A DNA stretch of 64,000 nt from JAAYCI01 sp964472465 (GTDB lineage Bacteria; Bacillota; Clostridia; Oscillospirales; Ruminococcaceae): the NCBI GenBank assembly GCA_964472465.1, contig CAYYLW010000001.1:25149-89148 (forward strand), in the 5' to 3' direction. Below are positions 17,497 through 26,640 of this stretch, piece after piece (positions within the stretch are counted from its first letter, which is position 1; each line of letters opens with the position of its first letter). The translations under genes and the position numbers were made by a program. Below the pieces are notes generated by a model. That model was not told where the DNA came from and did no database searches. It worked only from the letters and a program-made list of their open reading frames with translations.

Positions 17497-18906
17497 TTAC
17501 GGCTCTTCCTGCCCAAAATACAGGCGGGCGTTATGATAGCAAACATTCTCCACCAGCTTGCCCAAATAATCCATATCGGCGGGGTACAGGCCCTGTTCTA
17601 CCCAGTCTCCCAGCAAATCGCACAGCACCCGTCTAAAGTATTCGTGGCGGGGATAGGACAAAAAGCTGCGGCTGTCTGTAAGCATACCAATGAAGTTGCC
17701 CAATATACCCAGTTCAGCCAAAGAGATGAGCTGTCGCCGCATGCCCTCCCGGGTATCGCAGAACCACCAGGCGCTTCCATGTTGTATCTTCCCCGGCACA
17801 CCCGCCTGTTGAAATGCCCCCATGATAGACACCAAAACCTCATTGTCGCAGGGGTTTAGGCTATACAGAATGGTTTTGGGGAGGCCGTCCTCTTCTTCCA
17901 GCGCATTGAGAAAACGGGCCAAGCCGTGGCTGCTGGCGGTATTGGCAATGGCATCATAACCACTGTCTGGGCCCAGCACTTCCATCATTTTTTGGTTGAT
18001 GTTCCGCATGGCACCATAGTGCAATTGCATTACAATGTTGTTTTGCTTGTATAGCTTCCCAAGCTGCAGCAAAACAAAGCTCTTGAAACGCATGCTGTTT
18101 TCGGCAGTGGGGGAATTGCCCTGCAAAGCCTGGGCCATTATGGTATTGGCCGCAGCTGCATCCGTGGGGATATACGAAATTTCATCAAGGCCGTGGTCGC
18201 TGGCGTTGCAGCCAAGAGAAACGAAGTACGCCAGCCGCTGTTCCAGGACCAAAAGCAGCTCCTCCACGCACGTTATATTCCTGTTACAGCTGGCGCCCAA
18301 ACGCTGTAGATACACTAGGAACTCGGGTTTTTCAATATTTAAGGCCTTATCTGGCCGGAAACTGGGTACCACCTTAGTTTGAAAATCCGGCTCCTGTGAA
18401 AGCATACGGTGCCATTTTAGGTCATCCGCCGGGTCGTCGGTGGTGCCAATCATATCCACACGGCTTTGCCGCAAAAGCTGGCGCACGCTCAGGCTTCCCG
18501 TGCGCAATTTTTCCTCTGTCAGTGCCCACACGGTTTCTGCCGTTTCTTCATTCAAAACGCCCTCATAGCCAAAATACCGCTGTAGCTCTAAGTGGCACCA
18601 GTGGTACATGGGGTTCCCAATGGCTTTGGGTAGCATACGGGCGAACGCCAGAAATTTTTCTTCGTCTGCCGCGGGGCCGGTAATAAAATGCTCGTCAATT
18701 CCATCTGAGCGCATCATCCGCCATTTGTAATGGTCTGCGCTCAGCCAAAGCTGTGTAAGATTTTCATACTGTGTATCCAGGGCTATATCAGCAGGGCTGA
18801 TGTGGCAATGATAGTCCCAGATGGGCATCTTGGCCGCATACTGGTGGTAGAGTATTTGGCTGGTGGGGGTTTTTAACATAAACTGTTCATCCATGAATGG
18901 TTTCAA
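17497..18906 (-). CDS. uxaC: Glucuronate/galacturonate isomerase, copy 1
   Basis: A 469-residue amidohydrolase-fold isomerase converting D-galacturonate to D-tagaturonate (and D-glucuronate to D-fructuronate). MPIWDYHCHIS holds the metal-binding HxH, and GTTDDPADD, FRPDKALNIEKP, and LTDSRSFLSYPRHEYFRR are family signatures. The start is a TTG with AAAGGAGG upstream; the second copy starts at the same place with ATG. Order GH4-uxaC-uxaB-uxaA makes galacturonate its likely substrate. A second, clearly diverged copy lies at 50638-52056. Confidence 0.96.
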   Translation of the reverse strand: MKPFMDEQFMLKTPTSQILYHQYAAKMPIWDYHCHISPADIALDTQYENLTQLWLSADHYKWRMMRSDGIDEHFITGPAADEEKFLAFARMLPKAIGNPMYHWCHLELQRYFGYEGVLNEETAETVWALTEEKLRTGSLSVRQLLRQSRVDMIGTTDDPADDLKWHRMLSQEPDFQTKVVPSFRPDKALNIEKPEFLVYLQRLGASCNRNITCVEELLLVLEQRLAYFVSLGCNASDHGLDEISYIPTDAAAANTIMAQALQGNSPTAENSMRFKSFVLLQLGKLYKQNNIVMQLHYGAMRNINQKMMEVLGPDSGYDAIANTASSHGLARFLNALEEEDGLPKTILYSLNPCDNEVLVSIMGAFQQAGVPGKIQHGSAWWFCDTREGMRRQLISLAELGILGNFIGMLTDSRSFLSYPRHEYFRRVLCDLLGDWVEQGLYPADMDYLGKLVENVCYHNARLYFGQEEP

Positions 18907-18961
18907 CAGGGCGCCTCCTTTGGTATGAGAGCAAATGAACTTACTATGAGCTATCCGGGCG

Positions 18962-20332
18962 CTAGAGGAAAAACGATTGTAGGAATGGTTTGGTGTTTTG
19001 TACCATACGGGCGAATAGTTCTTCGGCCCGGGGAGGGGAGAGGGGCACCAGCGGGTCGTTTAGGAAAGCATGCAAGCACCCGGAAAGCTCCCCGGCAAGG
19101 CTGCTGTCCACCACCATACGGTAATTGGCGCTTACCCGCATGGTCATGGCATGTGGCAGGCCGGGCAGAGCGCCTGCCAGTAGGGGAACCACCTGCCCAG
19201 AGGTAAACAACGCGTTGGTTTCCACCACATGCCCCCGTGGTAGGTTTTCAACCTGGCCCTGGTTTGGCAAGTTGACATTGCTGACAAAATCTCCCAGGCC
19301 CAGCAGGGCTTTGATGAGCAGCACACCCTCTTCGCCGGTCTCATAGGGGACAAACGCCTCCTGCCCCGCGGCATAGGCCGCGGCGCGGGCATTCTTTTCC
19401 GCCTGTTTCCGCACCCGGTATTCCACCGGCGTAAGACCAAAGCCCCAACTGGCGGCGCCGCCTGGGCTTTGCAGGTACCAGCTGCCGGGGCAAAACTCTG
19501 CCAGATGCCTGTCGCCGGCCGCCGCAATGGCCCCCGCATGCCGGAACAGGTCAAATTTCACACGGTTTTCGCAGGAAAACCGCCGGTCTCCGGCCTGCTC
19601 TCCGTGCTTTTCGCCATCCAGGCAAACGCCCGTATCATAGTTTTCCTCTACAAAGGCCCGGTACAGCGGCATCAAATCTTGGTTTTGCCACCGCGCTTCA
19701 GTTATCCAGGTGAAGTGGTTGATGCCCAAGACATTGATTTTTACATCATGCCTCGCGGGGGCTTTTGCGATACCCTGTTTTTCCAGCATGTAGCCCAGCA
19801 GTTCCTGGGTGCCAAATACCTCGTGGCAGCAGCCAAAGGCTTTGATTCCGGGGAAAACACGGTACAGGGTATCGGTGCACATGGCCATTGGGTTTGTGTA
19901 GTTGATGACCCAGGCTTTGGGGGCATACTGCTGAATGGCCAGGGCAATGTCACGGTACATGGGGATGGTGCGCATGGCGCGCACAATGCCGCCCGGCCCG
20001 GTGGTGTCTCCCACCGCTTGGTAGATGCCATATTCTTCGGGCAGATGTACATCAGAGCGCATTTCTTCAAAAGAACCGGGCAGAATGGAAATCAGCACAA
20101 AATCGGCGCCACTTAGGGCATTTTTCAGTTCCCGCTCCGCCTTATAGCGAAAAGGGCTACCCGCAATGCGGTTGCCTATGTTTTCGTTGCCTAAAGCCGC
20201 CTCATAGTCTATATCATACAGGCTTACCAGCCCGCCGATGTCCGTTTCTTTGGCAAGGTCACTCATCAGGCTCCAGGCCCAGTTGTGTGAGCCACCGCCA
20301 ATATAGGCTAGTTTAATGGAATTGGATTGCAT
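18962..20332 (-). CDS. GH4 glycosidase, probable alpha-galacturonidase (LplD-like)
   Basis: A 456-residue NAD- and Mn-dependent family 4 glycosidase. KLAYIGGGSHNWAW is the dinucleotide-binding loop, INYTNPMAMCTDTLYR the substrate loop and FGCCHEVFGTQ carries the metal-binding cysteine and the CHEV motif that is associated with alpha-galacturonidases such as Bacillus LplD. Family members that act on glucosides or galactosides have other residues there. Placement directly upstream of uxaCBA fits release of galacturonate from oligosaccharides inside the cell. Specificity is inferred from motif plus context. Confidence 0.9.
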   Translation of the reverse strand: MQSNSIKLAYIGGGSHNWAWSLMSDLAKETDIGGLVSLYDIDYEAALGNENIGNRIAGSPFRYKAERELKNALSGADFVLISILPGSFEEMRSDVHLPEEYGIYQAVGDTTGPGGIVRAMRTIPMYRDIALAIQQYAPKAWVINYTNPMAMCTDTLYRVFPGIKAFGCCHEVFGTQELLGYMLEKQGIAKAPARHDVKINVLGINHFTWITEARWQNQDLMPLYRAFVEENYDTGVCLDGEKHGEQAGDRRFSCENRVKFDLFRHAGAIAAAGDRHLAEFCPGSWYLQSPGGAASWGFGLTPVEYRVRKQAEKNARAAAYAAGQEAFVPYETGEEGVLLIKALLGLGDFVSNVNLPNQGQVENLPRGHVVETNALFTSGQVVPLLAGALPGLPHAMTMRVSANYRMVVDSSLAGELSGCLHAFLNDPLVPLSPPRAEELFARMVQNTKPFLQSFFL

Positions 20333-20438
20333 ACTTTACCCCCTGTGTGCAGCCCGCTGCGGCCGCTGTAAATAATTGTGCCTGTATTTTCCTGCACCTT
20401 CTAACAAATACGGTATGCCGGGTGTTTCTGGGCCTTTT

Positions 20439-21578
20439 CTAGTAAACACCCAGCTTCTTTACCACATCCAAGGCCGCCAGGTAGTTTTCGGTCTTGGCGC
20501 CAAACTGCACCGAGTTGGTGGAGCCAAATATAAACCCACCGCCGGGCATTAGCACCTCCAGGGCTCTTGCCACCTCCTGGCGGGTGCTTTCCACCGTGCC
20601 CCCTACCAGTGTCTCACATTGCACGCCGGTCCACAGTGTCAGCGCCTTTCCAAACTGTTCTTTCACCTCTGCCGTATCCATCCCGGCCGATTCCTGAATG
20701 GACTGATAGCCTTTGTAGCCCGCCTGCACATAGTCTTCCAAAATTGCCCAAATATTGCCGCAGCAGTGGAAAAATGGAATCATGCCCAGGCGTTCAATCT
20801 CACGGTTGCAGCGCGCCATAAAAGGAAAGTAGAGCGTGCGCAGGCTGGCGGGGGAGAGGATGGTTCCGCTGTTCATACCAAAATCCTGGGTTTGCATGGC
20901 AATGGTGACGCCGCGCTGGGCACAGTGTTGCAATATTTTCTGGTTGTATGCAAAAAACGGCTCGTAGAGCCTTTGTATCTCCCCGGGGGCTAGGGCGGTC
21001 AGCATCATCTGGTGGTTAAAATCCCCCCCAAACGGATCCATGAGTCCACAATATACGTCCAGGTCACGGAACACGATGGCCTTTTCTCCCCGGTAGCGTT
21101 CGCACACATAGTCAATCAGCTCAAACATGGATTCGTCCAGCGTATCCACCCGGTGCCAAGCTGCCTGGATATCCTCCTCCGTTAGCTCTTCTTTGGCCGG
21201 GGGATGGGTGAGACGCACGATCGAATCATTGCTGGAGGCATACTGGTATACCGTACCGTCCTGCGCGTGCCATACCCCTTCTTTCACCTCCCGCGGTGCG
21301 TTGGCGGGAACCTCTGAAATGCCGGGCACCAGGTGCACCGTGACAATATCGTAATCAAGCGCCTCCACCAAATCCACGCAGTCGCGCTTTAGCCCCTCCA
21401 TCACTTCGTCCCGTCTGCCCTGCCAAACCGCCAGGGTGGTGTCCTTCCGGTTGCGCCAAAAGCTATGGCGGCCCAAAATCTGGCTCACATGGTCATGGTC
21501 AATGCCCACCTCACCCAGGGGCACCCTGTCTGGGGTTTGGTGGGCAACAGCCGTAAGTACCCGCTCTAGTGAATTCAT
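20439..21578 (-). CDS. Uroporphyrinogen decarboxylase-like protein 1 (URO-D/MtaA fold)
   Basis: A 379-residue protein of the URO-D superfamily, which includes heme-pathway HemE and corrinoid-dependent methyltransferases (MtaA, CmuA). NSLERVLTAVAHQTPDRVPLGE is the typical start, and MIPFFHCCGNIW contains the HxC zinc-ligand pair; a clear third cysteine near the C-terminus is not evident (FIFGSTNSVQFG in that position). It follows the AraC gene by 13 bases and precedes GH4, so it belongs to the galacturonate operon. HemE is unlikely because four such proteins sit among sugar genes. Reaction unknown. Confidence 0.88.
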   Translation of the reverse strand: MNSLERVLTAVAHQTPDRVPLGEVGIDHDHVSQILGRHSFWRNRKDTTLAVWQGRRDEVMEGLKRDCVDLVEALDYDIVTVHLVPGISEVPANAPREVKEGVWHAQDGTVYQYASSNDSIVRLTHPPAKEELTEEDIQAAWHRVDTLDESMFELIDYVCERYRGEKAIVFRDLDVYCGLMDPFGGDFNHQMMLTALAPGEIQRLYEPFFAYNQKILQHCAQRGVTIAMQTQDFGMNSGTILSPASLRTLYFPFMARCNREIERLGMIPFFHCCGNIWAILEDYVQAGYKGYQSIQESAGMDTAEVKEQFGKALTLWTGVQCETLVGGTVESTRQEVARALEVLMPGGGFIFGSTNSVQFGAKTENYLAALDVVKKLGVY

Positions 21579-21591
21579 GTTGTATTTCCTT

Positions 21592-22425
21592 TCATTGGGC
21601 GCTGCGCCTGTATTCTTGGGGGGATGTGCCTGTGAATTTTGAAAAGGTTCTGTAAAAGTGGCCTAGATTATTGAAGCCGCAATCATGGCAAATATCCAAA
21701 ATGTTCCGGCTGGTGCCCACCAGATAGCGCTGGGCGTTGCTCACTCTACGGTATTGCACATATTCCAGCAAGGTACAGCCTGCCGTGCGGGTAAAGATGC
21801 GGCTGAGATAGTATTTGCTTACAAAAAGCTGCTGGCTAAGCGCATCTAGGGTAATGGGCTCGGCATAATGCTGGTCAATATACTCTACCACCTGCTGCAC
21901 CCTGCGGCGTGCCGCCTTACCACAGGGATAGTACTCCTCAGGCCTGCCAGGGGCTTGCGCTTTGGCAAGGTGCTGCAGTGCCAGCGCCAAGTGGCACTGT
22001 AGCCTGGCAGAAACAACCCCGCCGGTAAGGCCGGGTTTTTGGCACTCCTTCCACAGTGCCAAGAAGCTCTGCTCGGTTTCCCGCCGGCGCCCCTGCTCCA
22101 CGTTCACACGCAGGCAGCTGTACTGCTGCGCTTGCTCCAGCACGGCGCCCAGCCCCAGCACCGCCAGCACCGGTTGGATATACTCCCTTTGCACATGAAC
22201 CACATAACGGGTATAGGGAGACTGGGGGTTATACTGAAGGCGGTGCGCCACCCCCTCGCCCAGCAAGCAAAGGTCGCCATCCTGCACATGGATATGCTGC
22301 CCCGCCACCAGCAGAAACAGGTTGGCACGGCTAAAAAAGCATAGCTCAAGGCAGGCATGCACATCGTCAGAAGCCGGGGCACAGCTCTCAAAACCGTTTT
22401 TGTATCGAACAATCAGCTCCTCCAC
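21592..22425 (-). CDS. AraC-family transcriptional regulator
   Basis: About 277 residues. The N-terminal half is a cupin-like sensor (HIHVQDGDLCLLGEGVAHRL). The last 100 residues are two HTH motifs (ITLDALSQQLFVSKYYLSRIF and ILDICHDCGFNNLGHFYRTF), the AraC signature. I chose the GTG at 22425 (five bases after GGGGAGG); the frame stays open upstream but that part overlaps the divergent gene and is not protein-like. Likely activates both this operon and the divergent URO-D/hydrolase pair in response to a uronate or related sugar. Confidence 0.92.
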   Translation of the reverse strand: MEELIVRYKNGFESCAPASDDVHACLELCFFSRANLFLLVAGQHIHVQDGDLCLLGEGVAHRLQYNPQSPYTRYVVHVQREYIQPVLAVLGLGAVLEQAQQYSCLRVNVEQGRRRETEQSFLALWKECQKPGLTGGVVSARLQCHLALALQHLAKAQAPGRPEEYYPCGKAARRRVQQVVEYIDQHYAEPITLDALSQQLFVSKYYLSRIFTRTAGCTLLEYVQYRRVSNAQRYLVGTSRNILDICHDCGFNNLGHFYRTFSKFTGTSPQEYRRSAQ

Positions 22426-22511
22426 AAAAACCTCCCCGAAAAAAACGCAAAATATGTGAACCGCAGGCCAACATGGGCAATTTAGGCATAGAAGGGTAGT
22501 GGGGGCGCGCG

Positions 22512-22517
22512 TATAAT
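22512..22517 (+). promoter_or_regulatory. -10 element of the URO-D 2/hydrolase operon
   Basis: A perfect TATAAT lies 51 bases upstream of the ATG at 22569. No good -35 hexamer lies 16-18 bases further upstream; that stretch is GC-rich. A promoter of this shape usually needs an activator, which fits the divergent AraC gene. Confidence 0.5.
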
Positions 22518-22568
22518 GATAGAAAATACAAGCTGGGTTTTGATGAACAGCGCGGGAAGGAGCACCCC

Positions 22569-23666
22569 ATGCTACAAAGAGAGCGGTATATAAGAACATT
22601 GACTTTTCAAGCGGTAGACCGCCCGCCGCTGGTGGAATGGCCCATCCGCACCGGCACCATGAATGCTTGGCTGGCGCAGGGTTACCCCAAAGGGGTGGAG
22701 CCTGCCCGCCTATTTGGTTTAGACACACTGGAGATAGGGCCGCCCATTCAAGGTGGAATGCTGCCCGCCTTTGAAGAAACAATCCTGGAGGACAACGGGC
22801 AGTACCGCATTTGGCAGGATGCGCTAGGCGCCGTACGCAAGGATTTTTCTGCCGATTCAACGCCTGGTTTTGTAACCCGTAGCTGGCTAAAATTTGCGGT
22901 GGAAGGCTGGCAGGATTTTGCCGGGATGCAAAAACGCTATGATGCGGCCAACCCCGCCCGCTATGAAGAATTAACGGTTCAACAAGCGGATATTCTAAAC
23001 AAGGGACCTGTACCGGTTCACCTGGCCGTACCCTACCTGTTTTGGACGGCGCGCGACTGGATGGGGTTTGAGAACCTGTGCTGCACCTTCTATGACGACC
23101 CCGCCCTGATTGACGCCATGTTCAGCTTTATTGCCGGTTTTACCCTGGAAGTACTGCGGCGGGTGCTGGATAAGATACATCTGGACAGCATCGAACTCAA
23201 AGAGGATATGGCCTATAAGCATGCGCCGATGATTTCGCCCGAGATGTTCCGCCGCCATATGCTCCCGCACTATATCAAGCTGGTGGATTTTGTGAAAAGC
23301 AAGGGGGTGGATGTGGTTTTTGTGGATTGCGATGGCTATCCCGGCGGTTTGATTCCACTGTGGATTCAGGCAGGGGTGGACGGGATGTCGCCCTGTGAGA
23401 TTGCGGCGGGGAATGATATGCTGGCCCTACGCCGAGAATATTCGCATTTTGCCCTCTTGGGCGGGATAGACAAAAGGGAGCTAGCCAAAGACCGCCGCGC
23501 TGTGTACAATGAGGTGATGGGCAAGGTGCCACAGTTGCTGGAAAAAGGGGGGTATATCCCCCATACCGACCACGCCGTGCCCCCAGACGTACCCCTTTCC
23601 AACTATCTTTATTACCGGGAGTTGTTGGCCCGCCTTGCCTACGGGGAGCCAGTGCCACAGCCATGA
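22569..23666 (+). CDS. Uroporphyrinogen decarboxylase-like protein 2
   Basis: A 365-residue URO-D-fold protein (RERYIRTLTFQAVDRPPLVEWP at the N-terminus, LGGIDKRELAKD near the C-terminus). The zinc-ligand position that reads HxC in the other three copies reads VDCDG here, with aspartates on both sides of the cysteine, and no late cysteine is present. It is therefore unlikely to use the standard zinc thiolate chemistry of MtaA-type methyltransferases. It is followed after 19 bases by an alpha/beta hydrolase gene. Function unknown; a role in handling a uronate derivative is only inferred. Confidence 0.87.
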   Translation: MLQRERYIRTLTFQAVDRPPLVEWPIRTGTMNAWLAQGYPKGVEPARLFGLDTLEIGPPIQGGMLPAFEETILEDNGQYRIWQDALGAVRKDFSADSTPGFVTRSWLKFAVEGWQDFAGMQKRYDAANPARYEELTVQQADILNKGPVPVHLAVPYLFWTARDWMGFENLCCTFYDDPALIDAMFSFIAGFTLEVLRRVLDKIHLDSIELKEDMAYKHAPMISPEMFRRHMLPHYIKLVDFVKSKGVDVVFVDCDGYPGGLIPLWIQAGVDGMSPCEIAAGNDMLALRREYSHFALLGGIDKRELAKDRRAVYNEVMGKVPQLLEKGGYIPHTDHAVPPDVPLSNYLYYRELLARLAYGEPVPQP

Positions 23667-23685
23667 GAAATGAAAAGGAGAACCC

Positions 23686-24768
23686 ATGCATACAAACGAA
23701 TATTATACCAGCGAAGAAGCCCTGCTGAGCCGGTTTGAAAATTTGGGCAACCAGATGGCGCACCGCGCGGCCACCCTGCCCCAGCACCTGTGCTGGCAGG
23801 CGGAGTTGCGCGCACGGCTGCGGGGCTGCCTTGGGTTAAACAGCATGCAGGGCTGCGCGCTTACACCAAAGGTTTTGGAAGAAACCCGGATGGACGGCTA
23901 TCTACGCCGTAAAATCATCATTCAAACACAGCCCGCTGTGTGGATGCCTTTTTATATGTTGGTGCCGGAAGATCTGGCCCCCGGCCAGAAAAGAGCCGCC
24001 CTTCTGGCGCCGCATGGCCATGCCTCCTGCGGCAAGGCCGAGACTGCAGGGCGGGTAGACATACCCGGTATACCCGAAGCCATTGCCGAATTTAACGGCG
24101 ACTATGGTGTGCAACTGGTACGCCGGGGCTATGTTGTGTTCTGCCCCGACGCACGCGGCTTTGGCGAGCGGAGAGAACGCAATTTTTGGAGCGATGACCC
24201 CGAGGTGTATATGGATAGGGGCTGCCTTACTTGCACCCAACTGAACCGCTTGGCCATTGCCCTAGGGCAATCCCTGCTGGGTATGTGGGTGTGGGATTTG
24301 ATGCGCTTACTAGACTATGCGGAAACCTGCCCCGAGTGCAACGGAGAACGCATCGGTAGCGTCGGCCTTTCAGGCGGCGGGCTGCAAACATTGTGGCTGG
24401 CCGCGCTGGACGAACGTGTAAAGGCCGCCGTGGTAAGCGGGTACTTCTACGGTTTTAAAGAAGCCTTGCTGGAATCGGTGCAATGCTCCTGCAATTATGT
24501 GCCCGGTGTATTGACGCTGGTGGATGTTTCGGATTTGGGCGCTTTGGTGGCCCCCCGGCCTTTGATGATAGAAACAGGAAACGCCGACCCCCTAAACGGA
24601 AAAAGTGGCCTTGGCAACGTGGTGCCCTATGTGGAAAAGGTGCGGCAGGCCTATGCGCTGTATGAACAAGAAAACGCTTTGGCACATGACATTTTCCCCG
24701 GAGAACACCGCTGGAACGGCGTGTGCTCCATCCCCTGGCTGGAAGGGCTGTTGCCGCCACTTGGCTAA
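23686..24768 (+). CDS. Alpha/beta hydrolase (acetylxylan-esterase/dienelactone-hydrolase type)
   Basis: A 360-residue alpha/beta hydrolase related to AB-hydrolase family 25 and acetylxylan esterases. SVGLSGGGLQT has the nucleophile serine, IETGNADPLN the acid and FPGEHRWNG the histidine of the triad. YVVFCPDARGFGERRERNFW is the oxyanion-side segment seen in this group. No signal peptide, so it acts in the cytosol. It may remove ester groups (acetyl or methyl) from imported uronate oligosaccharides. Together with URO-D 2 it forms a two-gene operon. Confidence 0.88.
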   Translation: MHTNEYYTSEEALLSRFENLGNQMAHRAATLPQHLCWQAELRARLRGCLGLNSMQGCALTPKVLEETRMDGYLRRKIIIQTQPAVWMPFYMLVPEDLAPGQKRAALLAPHGHASCGKAETAGRVDIPGIPEAIAEFNGDYGVQLVRRGYVVFCPDARGFGERRERNFWSDDPEVYMDRGCLTCTQLNRLAIALGQSLLGMWVWDLMRLLDYAETCPECNGERIGSVGLSGGGLQTLWLAALDERVKAAVVSGYFYGFKEALLESVQCSCNYVPGVLTLVDVSDLGALVAPRPLMIETGNADPLNGKSGLGNVVPYVEKVRQAYALYEQENALAHDIFPGEHRWNGVCSIPWLEGLLPPLG

Positions 24769-24790
24769 AAGAAACCGTGCTATTCTTTTA
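24766..24790. terminator. Weak A/T-rich hairpin between convergent genes
   Basis: TAAAAGAA and TTCTTTTA can pair (eight base pairs, nine-base loop) across the stop codons of the hydrolase and the ABC permease. The stem is AT-rich and the signal weak. Confidence 0.3.
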
Positions 24791-25610
24791 CGGCGCCTTG
24801 GGTTAGGCCGGCCACAATGTGCTTTTGCACAAACATAAACATCACCACGGCGGGCAGCAGCGTCATAACACCGGCGGCTGTCATCTGCCCCCAATTGATG
24901 TCGTATTTTCCTATAAAATTGGCCATTCCCACGGGAATGGTTCTTTTTGCTTCACTGGTAATAAACATGACACTGTAAAATAGTTCATTCCAACAACCCG
25001 TAAAAGCGAAAACAAAGGTGGCCACAATGCCTGGCAGCATAACCGGCAAAACAATACGCATCACCGAGCTAGCGCGGTTGCAACCATCGATGAGGGCGGC
25101 CTCCTCCAAGGTAACGGGTATCCGCTGGAAAAAAGACGTCATGGTAATTAGGCAAAAGGGGATATTGCTCACGGTATAGGCCACAATCAAACAGGCCAGG
25201 GTGTCGATGATACCCCAAGCGGTAAACAGCCGGAACATAGGCACGATGATGGTGAGCGAAGAGATGAGCTGGGAACCCAGCAGTACCGCATACACCACGC
25301 CTTTTCCTTTAAACCGGTAGCGTGCCAGGGCATAACCGCCCAAAATGGCAATGGCCAACACAATCACCGAGGTGATGATGGTGACAATCAAGCTATTTTT
25401 TATGAAAACATCAAACCGCGAATCGAACAGGGCGGAAATGTAGTTGTCCAAACTGGGGTCCTTGGGGAAAAAGGTGGGCTGCAACAGGTTGATTTCCTTG
25501 GGATTTTTGAAAGAGGTAATAACCATCCAGTACAAAGGGAAAAGCGCCACGGCCGTAAAGCTGAGCAGCACTGTCCAAAACAGCACCTTCCCGGTGATTT
25601 TTTTTGCCAT
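24780..25610 (-). CDS. Sugar ABC transporter permease (MalG/CUT1 type)
   Basis: A 276-residue inner-membrane permease with six hydrophobic segments. EEAALIDGCNRASSVMRIVLP is the EAA loop that contacts the ATPase. It starts one base after the stop of the other permease. The ATPase gene is missing from the operon, as is common in Clostridia, where a shared MsmX-type ATPase serves several CUT1 importers. Likely imports an oligosaccharide used by the adjacent uronate enzymes. Confidence 0.94.
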   Translation of the reverse strand: MAKKITGKVLFWTVLLSFTAVALFPLYWMVITSFKNPKEINLLQPTFFPKDPSLDNYISALFDSRFDVFIKNSLIVTIITSVIVLAIAILGGYALARYRFKGKGVVYAVLLGSQLISSLTIIVPMFRLFTAWGIIDTLACLIVAYTVSNIPFCLITMTSFFQRIPVTLEEAALIDGCNRASSVMRIVLPVMLPGIVATFVFAFTGCWNELFYSVMFITSEAKRTIPVGMANFIGKYDINWGQMTAAGVMTLLPAVVMFMFVQKHIVAGLTQGAVKE

Positions 25611-26522
25611 TTAAAAATCCCCCGAATTCTTGTAGTTGGTTACCCGTAAGAAGAACATGGAGTACAGCAACAAGAACACCATCACCATATTTCCTATGGC
25701 CGCGGCATAGCCAAAATCCAGTGTGGCGAAGGCCTGCCGGAAGGCATAAAGCGGCAGGGTACTGCTGGCGTTGGCCGGGCCGCCGCCTGTCATGATATAA
25801 ATGACATCGGCCGAGTTAAACACCCAAATCACACGCAGTAGCAGTGTGGTGATGATGGTGGGCTTGATGTACGGCAAGTCGATGCGGAAAAAACGCTGAA
25901 CCGCTGTGGCGCCGTCTATCATGGAGGACTCCACCACCTCATGCGGGATGGATTGTAAGGCCGCCAGAAACATGATGGTGAAAAAAGGCACGCCGTACCA
26001 AATCATGCCAACGATGGGAGGCAAGATGGCCGTGGCTTTTTCGGCCAGCCAGGGGAAGGGTGCGTCCATCAGCCGCATTTGCACCAGAATATAGTTTAAA
26101 ATCCCATTTTGCTCACTAAAAATCCATTTGAAGATAAGGCCGATCATAAACCCGGCCACCACCCAGGGTAGGAAAATGATGGATTGAAATAGGCCCTTGA
26201 AGCGGAATTTGCGGTTTAGTAGTTTGGCCAGCGCCATGCCTAAAATGGCTTGAATGGGAACAATGGTACCCACCCAGATGAGAGAGTTGAGGGCCACGAC
26301 GCCTAGATCCTTGTGGGTGAACAGCCGGATATAGTTATCCAGCCCGTTAAAGTAGATATCATTCGGACGGATAAGGCTATAATTCAAAAACGAAATACGG
26401 ATGTTATCAAAAATTGGATAGCCCATCAGCCCAACCACCGCAATGAGAGCCGGAGCCAGCAAAATCCAGGGTTCCAGTTTTTTCAAAGTCTTTCGTTTAC
26501 TCTTCTTTCCCAAAGGCTTCAC
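25611..26522 (-). CDS. Sugar ABC transporter permease (MalF/UgpA type)
   Basis: A 303-residue permease: a basic N-terminus (KKSKRKTLKK), a first membrane segment (WILLAPALIAVVGLMGYPI) and further hydrophobic segments, with the EAA-like loop VVESSMIDGATAVQRFFRIDLP. CUT1-family partner of the adjacent MalG-like permease and of the lipoprotein encoded just upstream. A long perfect hairpin separates it from the binding-protein gene, which probably lowers its expression relative to that gene. Confidence 0.94.
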   Translation of the reverse strand: MKPLGKKSKRKTLKKLEPWILLAPALIAVVGLMGYPIFDNIRISFLNYSLIRPNDIYFNGLDNYIRLFTHKDLGVVALNSLIWVGTIVPIQAILGMALAKLLNRKFRFKGLFQSIIFLPWVVAGFMIGLIFKWIFSEQNGILNYILVQMRLMDAPFPWLAEKATAILPPIVGMIWYGVPFFTIMFLAALQSIPHEVVESSMIDGATAVQRFFRIDLPYIKPTIITTLLLRVIWVFNSADVIYIMTGGGPANASSTLPLYAFRQAFATLDFGYAAAIGNMVMVFLLLYSMFFLRVTNYKNSGDF

Positions 26523-26579
26523 ACCACTTTTCTCCAGTTTGGTTCAGCAAGTACCCGCGGGGCATTGCTGAAATAATTC

Positions 26580-26613
26580 CATAAGAGAGGTGGCATAAGC
26601 CACCTCTCTTATG
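26580..26613 (-). promoter_or_regulatory. Intercistronic 15-base-pair hairpin in the ABC transporter operon
   Basis: A perfect 15-base-pair stem with a four-base loop (ATAA on the plus strand) lies between the binding-protein stop and the first permease start. There is no T-tract on its downstream side, so it is unlikely to be a full terminator. It more likely shields the upstream transcript from 3' decay, as known for other binding-protein genes. Confidence 0.65.
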
Positions 26614-26640
26614 CTGCATTGGGTCCGCTTGATGTAATTG

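Noticed and set aside
19469..20116. Long plus-strand open frame (215 codons)
   Set aside because: Antisense to the well-supported GH4 gene; no independent coding evidence.
20439..21578. Heme-pathway uroporphyrinogen decarboxylase (HemE)
   Set aside because: No other heme genes are present, four paralogs sit among sugar genes, and the HxC motif fits the methyltransferase-like branch better.
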